58,024 nucleotides of DNA from Melampsora larici-populina 98AG31 (Eukaryota; Basidiomycota; Pucciniomycetes; Pucciniales; Melampsoraceae), in contig NW_006768773.1 of assembly GCF_000204055.1 (NCBI RefSeq), positions 1,588,824 through 1,646,847 on the forward strand, written 5' to 3'. The position numbers and the translations under genes are program-made. Below the pieces are notes generated by a model, which saw only the letters and a program-made list of their open reading frames with translations, was not told where the DNA came from and did not search any database. The stretch's first letter is position 1; each line of letters begins with the position of its first letter. Of this stretch, positions 46,472 through 56,875 are shown piece by piece.

Positions 46472-47159
46472 TGACCTCATCACTGACCTACTGGAGTCAG
46501 GAGGGTGTGACAGCATTCTCACGGTAGTGGATAGATTCACGAAGATGGCGCACTTCTTGCCTTGTAACAAGTCCATGGATTTGGAAGGCCTTGGAGCATT
46601 AATGCTAGCTCACGTATGGAAATTACACGGTACTCCACGAACCATTACGTCGGACAGAGGTAACGTCTTCATTTCTAAAATCACTAGAGAAATGAACAAA
46701 AGGCTAGGAATAACGACACAGGCCTCGACGGCGTACCACCCGCAAACTGATGGCCAGTCAGAAATAACTAACAAATCAGTTGAACAATATATTAGGCACT
46801 TCTCGTCCTATAGACAAGACAACTGGAAAGACTTACTTCCAATGGCCGAATTTGCTTACAACAACAATCTACATGTATCGATTGGAATGTCACCGTTCAA
46901 AGCAAACTACGGGTTCAACGTGCAGTTTACGGACGTTCCAAGTGACGAACAAAGCCTCCTGTTGGTAGAAGAAAGAATGAAATTGCTGAAAGAAACACAT
47001 GAAGAGCTCAAATATGCGATGCTAGAAGCACAAGAGACAATGAAAGCTCAATTCGACAAAACGGTCCTTGCAACTCCTACGTGGGGAAACGGAGAGGAAG
47101 TGTGGCTGAACAGTAAAAATATCTCAACAACGAGACCCACTGCTAAGTTTTCTCATTGA
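46469..47159 (+). pseudogene. Gypsy integrase catalytic core (continuation), ended by TGA
   Basis: The same frame as the RT block once the 386 bp are discounted. Core motifs: TVVDRFTKMAHFLPC (first Asp), TITSDRGNVFISK (second Asp), AYHPQTDGQSEITN (Glu). Then NNNLHVSIGMSPFKANYGF and the GKEVWL-like EEVWLNSKNI block. The TGA at 47157-47159 falls just before WLGPYKI, in a position where the family has a coding residue, so it is a premature stop. Confidence 0.9.
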
Positions 47160-47543
47160 TGGTTGGGACCGTATAAGATCAAAAGAAGAATCTCTACTAA
47201 TGCCTATGAATTAAACTTACCAAAGGAAATGAACAATGTACACCCAGTGTTCCATGTGAATTTACTTAGGAAATACGAAAAAAGTGGAGTGGAAGGACAG
47301 GCAATGAAACAACCAGAACCAGTAGTAATTCAAGGAGAAGAAGAATTTGAGGTAAACGAAATTTTGAACAAGAGGAAAAGAAGGGGGAAAGTGGAGTATT
47401 TGATAAGTTGGAAGGGATATGAACCTAACCACGATTCATGGGAACCAGAAAATGCATTAGGTAACGCACAAGAATTGGTGAAGGAGTTCAATTTTAAATA
47501 CCCTCAAGCTGAAAATCAATATCATAGGACACGGAAAATGTAA
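47160..47543 (+). pseudogene. Gypsy integrase C-terminus and chromodomain, after the premature TGA
   Basis: It continues the integrase frame: WLGPYKIKRRISTNAYELNL, then VHPVFHVNLLRKY, then a chromodomain EEFEVNEILNKRKRRGKVEY, LISWKGYEPNHDSWEPE. In chromoviruses this domain is thought to steer integration toward marked chromatin. It ends at TAA 47541-47543, followed by a purine-rich stretch (GGAGGGGGAGTGG) next to the 3' LTR. Confidence 0.92.
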
Positions 47544-47640
47544 GAGGGCGAAGCTTTTCCCACAGGGTTTTTAATGCTAGCCCGGGGAAAGATATCTAGC
47601 TCATAAATTTGGGAGGGGCTGAGATATGGAGGGGGAGTGG

Positions 47641-47803
47641 TGTTATGATCTCTATACTGAGATATGCTTGAAGTGTGTTTTCCTTTCGTGCCTACTAGGA
47701 AGGGGAAGCTTTTACCTTACCCCTTTCCTTCACATTGCAATCTCTATATCACGCTATACCCACCTTGCCTGCTCGTCTCTACCAAGTCATCAAGGTCCTT
47801 ACA
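47641..47803 (+). repeat. Gypsy 3' LTR
   Basis: Matches the 5' LTR with four substitutions. The polypurine tract at 47630-47640 precedes it, and TACTG follows. Confidence 0.92.
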
Positions 47804-47808
47804 TACTG

Positions 47809-48654
47809 CACCCGGTGACGCTTCATGTGAAGCTTGGTGACGCTGCGTGTGAAGCTCCGGCCCTGCCCCAGAGCGTCCGCATGAAGCTACATGTGGAGCG
47901 TCGCTGCCTTGCCCGGGGTGTAAGAGACTGGTGTGAAGGCATTTTTTTGGTGAAAAAAGGGTCGGCACCCCGGCCGGGTTGGGCGCCCACGGGGCCATTT
48001 TCAGCTGTCATCGAGCAGGATCTGGATGCCCCGGGGCGCATACCGTCAGCTCTGTGAAAGACGTCGGGCAGAGTCGGCCGGGCAGGGCCGGGTCCGGGTC
48101 ACAGCCCAAGTCCCAACCCCAACCACTACATGTTGGGTATTGGCTTGCCTGGCCCCCAAACTGACAAGTCAAAAGTAAAAAGACTCCCCAAGCCTGCTCA
48201 GGGGTCCCTGACTGGATTTTTTGGTAAAAAACTGGCCCCTAAAGCCTTCCCGGCCTGGCCAAAAAGTGTCCCTCACCCAAAGATCAAACACTGTCCCAGT
48301 CTATTTATGTACAAATCCACAAAAATGGACCTCCTGACCATATGATTTGGTTGGATTGCAGTATTTGGGGAATTGGGGAAGGACCCAAAGTGCCTTGAGG
48401 GTGTGACTGAGGCCTCTCAGGCACCTTCCACTGTCCACTCACTGGGGTTTTTGTTGTTGACAAGGTGTTTACACACCAATAATTTCCCCACTGGTTACCC
48501 AATGGAAAACAGATTTTTCCAAATTGCCAGCGCAACCCCCAACCATTGGGAGTTCCAAAACTTCTTCCCAAACCCCATACTAATTGGGGCCCGTTGGTGA
48601 GTCCTATCAGAACCAGCTTTGGGGCTTGGGCTGAAAGGGAAGTATGGTGTAACA
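47809..48654. other. Right flank: GC-rich repeat and unassigned repeat DNA
   Basis: 47809-47921 continues the repeat interrupted by the Gypsy element. 47930-48120 is GC-rich (GGCCGGG words). Overlapping frames here read in several phases and are not credible genes. Confidence 0.5.
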
Positions 48655-49522
48655 GGTCTATGCTTACCTTAACTAAGCCCCTCACATGGCCGCGCCTGCG
48701 CCCTTGAAAGAGGGGCTTATAACTCAAACAGGGTTTTTGGTGGTGTGACTCCAACAATCAAGTCACCTTATGTTGTTTTTCATGTCTCTCCTCTTCCCTA
48801 TTCCATTAATCTTTCAGCCCTTTTAGAGTACTGTTCTTCATGGGATGCTAAGCCTACATATTGTGATATACTTTTGATGAGCAACAGACATCCCTGCATG
48901 GCTTGAGAGCTGTGTTGAAAATGCAAAACACAGGCCTTATGTCCTGTTGTAAAAGGCCTAATACCACCCGGGCCCCGAAGCCAGCTGGATATTCCCTTGG
49001 ATGAAATTCAAAAGCACATACAGCCATTCCGATATTGCTTGTCGCACCCTTTGAAAAGAAAAGGTTTGTGAGCTTGAAACCTAAGTTTTAACCGGTTAAA
49101 ACCTGAAGTTTGGCTGTATTGCCTTGAATTACAGCTGAGTTTGAAGTTTTATCGAGTAAAAACTTAGGTTTCAACTTTTTCTTTTTCAAAACGGAGCGAC
49201 AAGCAATATCGGAATGGCTGTAAATGACAAATGTTACATCAAGATTTCAGAGCTGTTCTGCTCCACCTGAACCACCGTGAATGGCACCATGTTATGTACA
49301 ATCTGATGAAGAATAAAATACTAGAAGGGCTGAAAAACTTTCAAGCTGGGAAGCAAGGAGAGATGAAAAACAACATATTGTTGTGACTTATGTAATTGAG
49401 TGGAATCACACCGCCAAAAAACCTGTTTGAGTCAAAAAGCCTAAGCAGGCCTAAGCTTAGCTAAGCCCCTCTTACGCGTTCGCCGCGCCCTCGCGGCTTA
49501 GTTAAGCTAAGGTCTATGCAGA
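48655..49522. mobile_element. Non-autonomous DNA element with long inverted ends
   Basis: Left 48655-48800 and right 49360-49522 are inverted copies. Shared words include TTAACTAAGCC, GAGGGGCTTA, ACTCAAACAGG.TTTTTGG.GG and ATGTTGTTTTTCAT. Exact ends and target duplication were not fixed. A TA-flanked MITE sits inside it. Confidence 0.65.
49019..49222. mobile_element. TA-flanked MITE (200 bp), nested
   Basis: The inverted ends CAGCCATTCCGATATTGCTT (49021 on) and the matching right end (to 49220) are perfect over 25 bp. Inner similarity continues for about 85 bp (AACCTAAGTTTT..AC..G.TAAAAC). TA precedes and follows, as for mariner/Stowaway-type insertions. Confidence 0.85.
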
Positions 49523-49874
49523 CATGTCAATCATCGTGTACTTTCAAGTCAAGATACTTTTGTTGAATTGGTTTTCTGGTTTTCCCTTTCATGTTGATTC
49601 TCAATCTTCACTCCATCTCGACGATTATCGTCATCGAGGAAAAAGTCAGCCGTTTGTCTACAGTCTTCCAGCATCAAGCAATGCTATTGACCTGACCAAT
49701 CACCTTCATTGTTGGTTATTCCAGTTCTGAATTAGTAAACCTTGGCTTTATCAGCAAGCTCTCCAACTATCTGTGCTTTGACCTATCTGGTTGCACTTTG
49801 GTATATCTCTCCCTTTTTCCTTGATAGTTTCAGCTCAACTTGTTGACTAACGTGTCCGTTGCGCTGATAGAACA

Positions 49875-52498
49875 ATGACAGGCTCCACCACCTTGTTCAG
49901 CAATACGTATCAGCTGTACAAAAGCTACACCAGCGATGTTTGTCAATGGCTCATGGACGCCGCTGGTTACAAACAGGCCGCCGACAACCAGGCCGCTGTC
50001 AATGAAGCCCGTGACACTTCTCTCGCTCAGCCCCCTACGCGCGGGACAGGTCGTTTGAAAGGAAAGGCGCGTAAATTGGCTAAAGCCAGTGCTTCATCTG
50101 CGACTCAAAACAACAATGTCATGAAAACCTCGATCGCGGTAGACCAGCTTGTGGCATTAGCTCAAAACATCTCTCAGGACCACGAAAAGATGTCAAAGAT
50201 TCCCAAGACGATCATTACCAAGCTTGAAAAGACTATCTCCCTCCGCCAGGATTATCTCGGACTCTATGCAGCCAGACCGTCACCCAAAGATATCAAAACA
50301 AGCCCACACCTTCAAGAAGAAAATGCGTCACATGCATATTTCGTTCGCGTCCTTGAACGTGTACTACGTATCCTCAAACCAAAAACCCCGCCGAGCCAAG
50401 AACTGAATCCGAAACCGATGGATCTCTCCGCTGCCGAGTCTTTGAAAGCTGTTCACAACACGAACAATTTTCATGTCTTAGATGTTGAAGACGTGGAGTA
50501 CGAGGATGAAACTACTCAGAATCCAACTCCTGCGCCGAAGAACGTAGGCAAAGGGGCCAATCCACCCAAACAAGCTATCCAGGTGAAAGCAAGTTTGGAA
50601 GTTGAGGATGAGGATGCCGAAGCTATGTTCGCCATCTTTTGTCTTTTTACTGATATGCATCGACTTCAAGTGCTTGTCCGAGATCACTGGAAGCAATACA
50701 AGGCTGGAACGCTACCTCTTGAAACAGTTTCGCTCATGTCCAATATGGCGATTGCGGCTCTTCGACAAACCGAAAAGGATTTCATCAGCACTTTCGGACA
50801 CCTCCTTCCTTCCCCGCCAACATACAAATCTATCTCTTTACTCATTTACATTCATTTTTGTCTACAAAGAGGATTGGATCCTGCTTACCAAGATGATCCC
50901 AGCGATATGTACAATCATGGGATGGCCGATATTGGCGAGCTTATTGGCCTTACAACTCATAGTACGCTCATGTCGATCCGCGACATTGTCCGCCCAAACT
51001 CAATTCCTTGGTCAATTCCGGGTGTCTTTGGTGTTTATGATCGCAACGCTGATCGCTCCAAGATGTCAATCCGAGAGACCACAGCCCAAGATCGAGTGAT
51101 TTTAATTGAGCTCTTCTCAGAGTTTTGCGTCCTGGAACGCTGTAAAGCCTCCGATCGATGCGAAGACGAATTCACAAAGGGTATCCGAAAACTCTACGAT
51201 ACCAAGAACAATGAAATTCCGATCTGGCTAGTCTTGGCTGCTCAGATCTTTTTGGACTCTAACTCAATCCTTGGTCCAGAAGTGACTCGACCGTTCGAGG
51301 AGCTTCAAAGGGCAGCCAAACAGGTAGACCTCAATCTCGACCGATTCTTTGCGTCGAGACAAGGTGTACCCGACTTCGACTTATGGACCGGATCAAAGAC
51401 TGCCATACTTCGTCACTTCCAAAAAGAAACGGTACAGGAATCCATCTTGGCAGACACGCTGACAGAAATGAAGATCTTCTGTAAAAACAGTGTTGACCGT
51501 CGGACACCTGCTGGCAATCAAATTTACAATCAGATTGACATCGGTCAACCCTTCAATCTTCGCAAGCAACATCCTCTTCTGTGTGGGACAGAACTTCTTG
51601 CCCTGCGTCTTCTCTCTCAAGATATGGGCATTAATGTAGCTTGCACTTGGGGATCTATAGTGTACACCACTCATGCGTACAATGCTTTTCGACAAACTGA
51701 AGCCCTGGACGTGGATTGGCCTCTGATTGAATGGGTCATCTCATATTTCACACCTGAGAGAATGTTTGCTGGTTTCAGACCGCAGACAATAGAAGAGTGT
51801 TTCAAAAGGTACGTCTCCCAGTTTGCTTCCTACTGTATTCACTCGTTCTCTTGGCGGGCGTGAACTGACATTGTCAAGTACGAACCTTTAGTTACAACCT
51901 ACTCATGGGTACTTCACTATCTAATTTCGCCCCTAGCGCTCGCCGCTCGAAATCAACGCAGGGCTTGCGCCACTCATCTAAAGGCCCTCGAGACTGGTCT
52001 ACAAAGTCAAAGGTTCTTGATATACTCCAGATTTGGGCCTCCGGGGAGGAGCCCGCAGGCCAAACAGATGTAGCAGGACGCATGTTGACGCGTCTGATGG
52101 CGCTCAATGATAAGTCGAAGGTTTCTCAAAACGCCAAGGTTGTACCAGTTGGAGTGGTTGGACAAGTCTGCACTGTCAAAGCGATGATCGAGGTCGAGAT
52201 ACCATGGCTTCGATGCGACTTCCTCGACCTTCATCTGCGCTGCATGGACTTTTTCCGAGGCATGCGACGTGAGCTTGATGGTCACTTCTCAAGGATATTC
52301 GGTCCGTTGTATATCGAGAACGAGAACCAGCTTTCTATGGTGGTTGGCTGGATGCTCATGATCAGTAGTCGCGACCAAAAGGCGTTAGAGCAGTACAAAA
52401 AGAAAGCACCGGGTGACATCCAGAGCCTTTCAATTTTCACGGGTGCTCGAGTGATGAAGGAGTTGATCCTTAAAAGCGGTGAAGTGGAAACCCAGTAG
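49875..52498 (+). CDS. DUF6604-like large protein, 846 aa
   Basis: Exons 49875-51808 and 51892-52498 join in phase (GTACGT..CTTTAG; 2541 nt). The N-terminus LFSNTYQLYKSYTSDVCQWL resembles the fungal DUF6604 opening (tyrosine-rich, Y..YK..T..V..WL). A basic region (TGRLKGKARKLAKAS), an acidic linker (VEDVEYEDETTQN) and a long helical body follow, including RPFEELQRAAKQVDLNLDRF and FRQTEALDVDWPLIEWVISY. There is no signal or membrane segment. The coding region is more GC-rich than its neighbours and has only one intron. Function is unknown for the family; the family call rests on the N-terminal pattern. Confidence 0.7.
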
Positions 52499-53499
52499 CA
52501 TCCACTTCGTCTCATTGTTTTTGATTTGGGCCAGCTTTGATGATGAACCGATCTTAGATTGTTCAGTTTGTCCTCACGTAGCAGGTTTCCAATCATGGCA
52601 TATGTTTGTTTTATTCAGGAAGAGGTAGAGGTGGCTTTCCGTCTCCTTGCAAGAGTTTAAGATCATTCTACTTTTTATCAATACCTTTGTCTGACGCTAT
52701 CATGTAACAGAATGTATACCTCGTGCTACAATTAAACACTCGTGATATCAAGTTCTTCAAAATACCTGGTAGTGCCTCCCTAAAGATATGTGTTCTAGTA
52801 TGGCTGCTCTTCTTTCAACGGCATGCATCTATGTATCTTATCCTTAGCCTTGGTTCTTTTAACCCAATCATGTGCTATTTATCAACGGATATCCGTTGGA
52901 GGTTAAACATCAGATTGTTCAGAACTGTGGGAAGCCCGAACATCCTGATCAGCTCATCATCAACTTCATCTTCCGATGCGCATCTATACTTATCTGACAC
53001 TGATGAATGATGATCATAAAACAAGAATAAAAATTCTGGAAGTGAGAGTCAACATATTTTGATTGAAACAACAGTTTAAAGTCCACCATAGAACATTAAT
53101 CTCTTGCTACAAACCCGCGCATAATTACAAATGAAAAACTATGATCACTTTAAAGGGGAAGTTGAAGAGAGATCCAACTAAACCAATAATACAGAAGTTT
53201 ACATTTTAAAAGAAAAGCTATGCAACCAAGCTTTGAGTGAGAGAAATCAAATCTGTCAAAAAGATAAATCAAATGAAGAGTTGTAGAGGACAAGCAAGCT
53301 CTGAAAGTGTAGAATTTTTTCCTGAAGAGGTTGAGTGTGAGAATGTTTTCTTTTCTGCTCACGCCAAGCGCGCGGGGTAAAGCCAAGATATAAGGCCGGG
53401 GCACCAAGCTCAAGCTGGGACACGGTCAAGTTGGCTTTGGTTTTTGTAAATTTCCAAATTCATCAAATCCATCCAATCCACTTTCAAACAGAAGGAGAG
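52499..53499. other. Spacer, promoter of the chitin deacetylase gene
   Basis: No gene was supported. AACGGATATCCGTT (52887-52900) is a perfect palindrome. An AGATATAAGG TATA-like box at 53385-53394 lies about 110 bp before the start codon. Confidence 0.45.
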
Positions 53500-55101
53500 A
53501 TGTTTCAGTCTCCAGTTTTACAATTATTATTTTCAACTACATTCTTATTACTCTTACTATCTTCTCTAATCTTTCTGAAACCAAACTATACACCTTCACC
53601 AGCCGCAATTCTCTCAAGCGTACTCTTCGATCGATATCCAGGTACTCCAAAAACAGAAGCCGAAGCTAAAATTCAATGGATCAAACCACCTGTCGATTTT
53701 TTCGGATTGGATGTTGATATGGCTGATTCGATTTTACCAATGATTGGATCTAGAACTTGGTTTAATCTTTATCCTCATCCTACAAAAACCGGTCCAAAAC
53801 CACTTCGACAATGGATCAAACGATTAAATTGGCTAAAGAAAAACTCAACGGATCCTTCAATCTTACGTGCACTCTCGATTCCAAAAGCTAAACTTGAAGC
53901 AGATGGTTATGTAACTTATCCTGAAGGAGTTCCTATTGGAAATGGTGAAGAAGGAGCTTGTAATTGGGAAAGAACAGGATGTTTGGTAGATGAAGAACAT
54001 GGATATAAGAATAATTTGGATATCGTTCATGCCGAAAATGGAACTTGGGTTGTTAATTTTGATGATGGGTAGGTACTTAGGTCTGTTCGGCTTGTGATCA
54101 TCACCAAACACCTCGGAATCCGAGTTTTCTCAGTATTTTCCTTACTGATCCAAATCTTTCACTTCCCTATGGATACCTTTTAGTCCACTTCCACCTTCGA
54201 AAACTTTATATGATGCTTTGGATCAATTTAATGCAAAGGCCACTCATTTTTGGGTAAATACTTTACCATTTACCAATGTGATCGGATATATTGAAATGAT
54301 TGAAAATAAATATAGCGCCTGATTTATGATCGGTAACGACTTGATTAGATTGGAGGAAATGTATTAAAGAATTGGCGACTTGCTCTGATGGCTGCCAAAC
54401 GAGGTGATCATCTTGCTGTACATACTTGGTCAATCCCTTTATCCTTTTGATTTTTCATATCAGATCCATTATATGGTTTTCTTGAGCTAAAGCATGTGTC
54501 TCTTTATAGGTCTCATGCTCATCTGACAACATTATCGGATAATGAAGTTTTGGGAGAACTTGGTTGGTGTATACAGATCATCGCTGATGTAACTGGTAAA
54601 GTACCTAAATACTTTAGACCACCTTATGGGAACATTGATAATCGGATACGAGTGATTGCAAAGGTCTGTTCGTGACCCTCCACTTCTTTCGAACCGGCAT
54701 CAACTCATACATTGCATGTCTCACTGTGTCGTCTTTTATAGCATGTTTTCGGTCTAGAGACGGTGATATGGAATTATGATTCAGTAGATTGGGGTTTAAA
54801 TCAAACTTACGCAACAGGTGATCTAGTTGATACACCCGATCCTGCCACCGCGCCGTCCTACCAAGCCGTAGTAGATGGCATCAAGATCATAGCTGCCAAT
54901 GGACCAGGTTATGATCCGAAGAAGACTGCAAGCGTGAATCGACAATCAAATCAAGCAGGTTGTTTGATTCTAGAACATGAGTTGAGTGAAGAATCTGTGA
55001 GTGCTTTTAAGGATTCATGGGAGTTTGTAAAAAGTCAGGGATGGAAAATGGTACCATTACCTGAAGGCTTACCAGGAGGTGATGGAGATTGGTATCAATG
55101 A
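53500..55101 (+). CDS. Chitin deacetylase (polysaccharide deacetylase, CE4), type II membrane or secreted; possible 1-nt frameshift
   Basis: Exons about 53500-54068, 54183-54253, 54349-54428, 54510-54663 and 54742-55101. The N-terminal segment LQLLFSTTFLLLLLSSLIFL is a signal or anchor. NodB motifs: NFDDGP (motif 1, Asp pair; spans the first junction), HTWSHAH (motif 2, metal-binding His pair), RPPYGNID (motif 3), WNYDSVDW (motif 4) and LILEHEL (motif 5). The enzyme removes acetyl groups from chitin, and in rusts this is linked to hiding chitin from plant receptors. These exons total 1234 nt, one base too many. The excess is a C at 54239-54241 (GGCCCAC), where the family pattern KATHFW.GGN would need GGCCAC. 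An acceptor at 54356 instead of 54349 restores an open frame of 408 aa but alters this conserved stretch. The true gene may be intact with a sequencing error. Confidence 0.88.
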
Positions 55102-55629
55102 GTGATTTATCAGACAATTGAGTGTTTTCTCAGGAATGTAAGTTGAGTGTGTGATCTTAATTGAGAGGTTTGGGATGAAGCACTGACCTTTCATGTACTT
55201 CTTGGACGTCTGATTGTTGTGACGAACTAGTTTGGACTCTATGGATCGAAACAGATCACTGTTTGTGTCTCTTATACCCTTCTTGTGTCGTTTTCTCTGG
55301 GGTCAAATTCTTGCCTAGACTAGATGTTTTACGATCTTTCAAGGTCACTATCACCCTATGCGCTTTGTATGTAGGTAACTGGTGGCTCTATAATGTATTT
55401 ACTGTAGATGGATATTTCTAACTTGGACCAACCCCATGAGACGACAAATTCCTACTGGAGTAGCTTCTCCTCAAGACATTGATATTTCCTTCTTTATGCT
55501 ATTCTGCCTCTTCTTGGCAAATTCTCAGACTAGGATTGATCAGTATATATATGCCCTTATTGTTTTATCACTTTGAAACTCGCAGCTTTTCATTTTTCAT
55601 TTTTTGTGAACTTCTGCTATTCTTTTCAA
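55102..55629. other. Spacer, no gene seen
   Basis: 3' region of the chitin deacetylase gene followed by AT-rich DNA. No supportable frame. Confidence 0.45.
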
Positions 55630-56096
55630 TACAGTGGGTAAACCCGAGTACGTGTTCCAAGCCAGTCCGCATAGAGGTTTGGGTCCGAAATTTTTGAGAA
55701 ATTTTTGCCATTTTTTCTGCTTTTTTTGGCGGGAGAGTAAGGTTGAGGGGTGGTGTTAGGCTGCAAAACTTTTGGTTTTTTTTTGAAAAAAAAGCAAATT
55801 TGGTTGTTATTTGCCACTTGAGCAGCCATATTCATTAAATTATAGGCCTAGTGCGCCGCTAAGTAGCTAGATAGGTACCTAATTGAGGCCTAGGTCCGAA
55901 AATCCAAACCTCTAAAAGAGTAAAATCATATTTTTGGTCTCCAAAACCATATTCCTAGATTCATCAAAGCAATGCCTTTTCAATGGTCTGGGTGCCAGTC
56001 TCAAACATTCAAATTGAGTGCCCCGACATTGACCCGAAAGGTGAAATTTGATTTTGCAGGGCAGGTCGGAACACGTACTCGGGTTTACCCACTGTA
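55630..56096. mobile_element. Mariner-like non-autonomous element (463 bp) with TA duplication
   Basis: CAGTGGGTAAACCCGAGTAC starts at 55632 and its exact reverse complement ends at 56094; the perfect inverted ends are about 27 bp. TA flanks both sides. CAGTG-type ends plus TA are typical of Tc1/mariner. The inside is noncoding and contains AGGCCTAG/AGGCCTAGG words. Confidence 0.88.
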
Positions 56097-56875
56097 TACA
56101 TTTGGGTTGTAGAGGCTCACATTTTGTCTGGTTATTGTTTACTTGACATCTTTTCATGAAGGCTGCTATGATTTATAGGCTCATGAAAGCTACTAGGGGT
56201 GTCAGACTTCAAAAATTCAAGTTATGAAATATCAGAACTTCATCAAACCCTCGCGAGGGCGAGGGAAAGTTATAGGTTCACCGCTTGGTGAAAAGTCTGG
56301 TCAACTCTTGAGCCAGGTTAAGTCTTGTGCTCGAGATGTCACTGGCTTGCGTGCTATCCTACACCACAAGGACACATATTTGCGTCAGGGCGTCGGGCGT
56401 GTCCGAGATTGGGGACACGGCCCGGCATCCACCAACGGGGTGCTGCCCCGACGTCTGAGTGCGCATATAACCGCACGGCATCCTGAAGATGCGCTGGTGT
56501 CGTCCGCCGCCAGGATGACATGCCGGCACCCTGTGCTGGGAACACCTGGGGATATCCGATCAACGAGCATCCCTGAAGAACACTGCGGACAACCATCAGT
56601 CATCCAATTGCTAATATCAACAAAGGACCGTCTGGACACCAGGAAGACATCGCTCAGCCGTTCCAGTGGTACTGTCGTTCTCCCAACAGCGACGGATCAA
56701 TTGGTGGTATGTCCTTTTGCTCTCTCCAGATTTGATTTATTCTTGAATCTGACCGTATGATCAAATTCCTTCAAATCGCCCCTTGTTTTCTTCGAATCTC
56801 TCTGAAGAAATCTCAACATCAACAGTCCTCAATCTCGTTACGCACTTCAACCTTCCACACTCTACTTAATCCAAC
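56097..56875. other. Spacer with a GC-rich block
   Basis: 56330-56620 is GC-rich (CGTCGGGCGTGTCCG, GGCCCGG) within AT-rich DNA. A 178-codon plus frame (56224-56760) runs through it, with long overlapping frames on the minus strand, as expected of GC-rich DNA with few stops. I do not treat it as a gene. Confidence 0.45.

Larger units (their letters stand above)
41395..47808 (+). mobile_element. Ty3/Gypsy chromovirus-type LTR retrotransposon with 5-bp target duplication
   Basis: LTRs 41400-41562 and 47641-47803 (163 bp each, TGTTATGATC...TCCTTACA) differ at four positions I can count, so about 97.5 percent identity. TACTG flanks both sides (41395-41399 and 47804-47808). Internal order is gag, protease, RT, RNase H, integrase and chromodomain, which defines a chromovirus. 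A 383-bp CACTG-ended element interrupts integrase, and one TGA breaks the integrase C-terminus. The element sits in a GC-rich repeat whose empty copy is at 37201-37350. Confidence 0.95.

Noticed and set aside
56224..56760. 178-codon plus frame
   Set aside because: Runs through a GC-rich block with long antisense frames; Arg/Ser/Gly-rich translation without motifs, and it starts inside AT-rich spacer.
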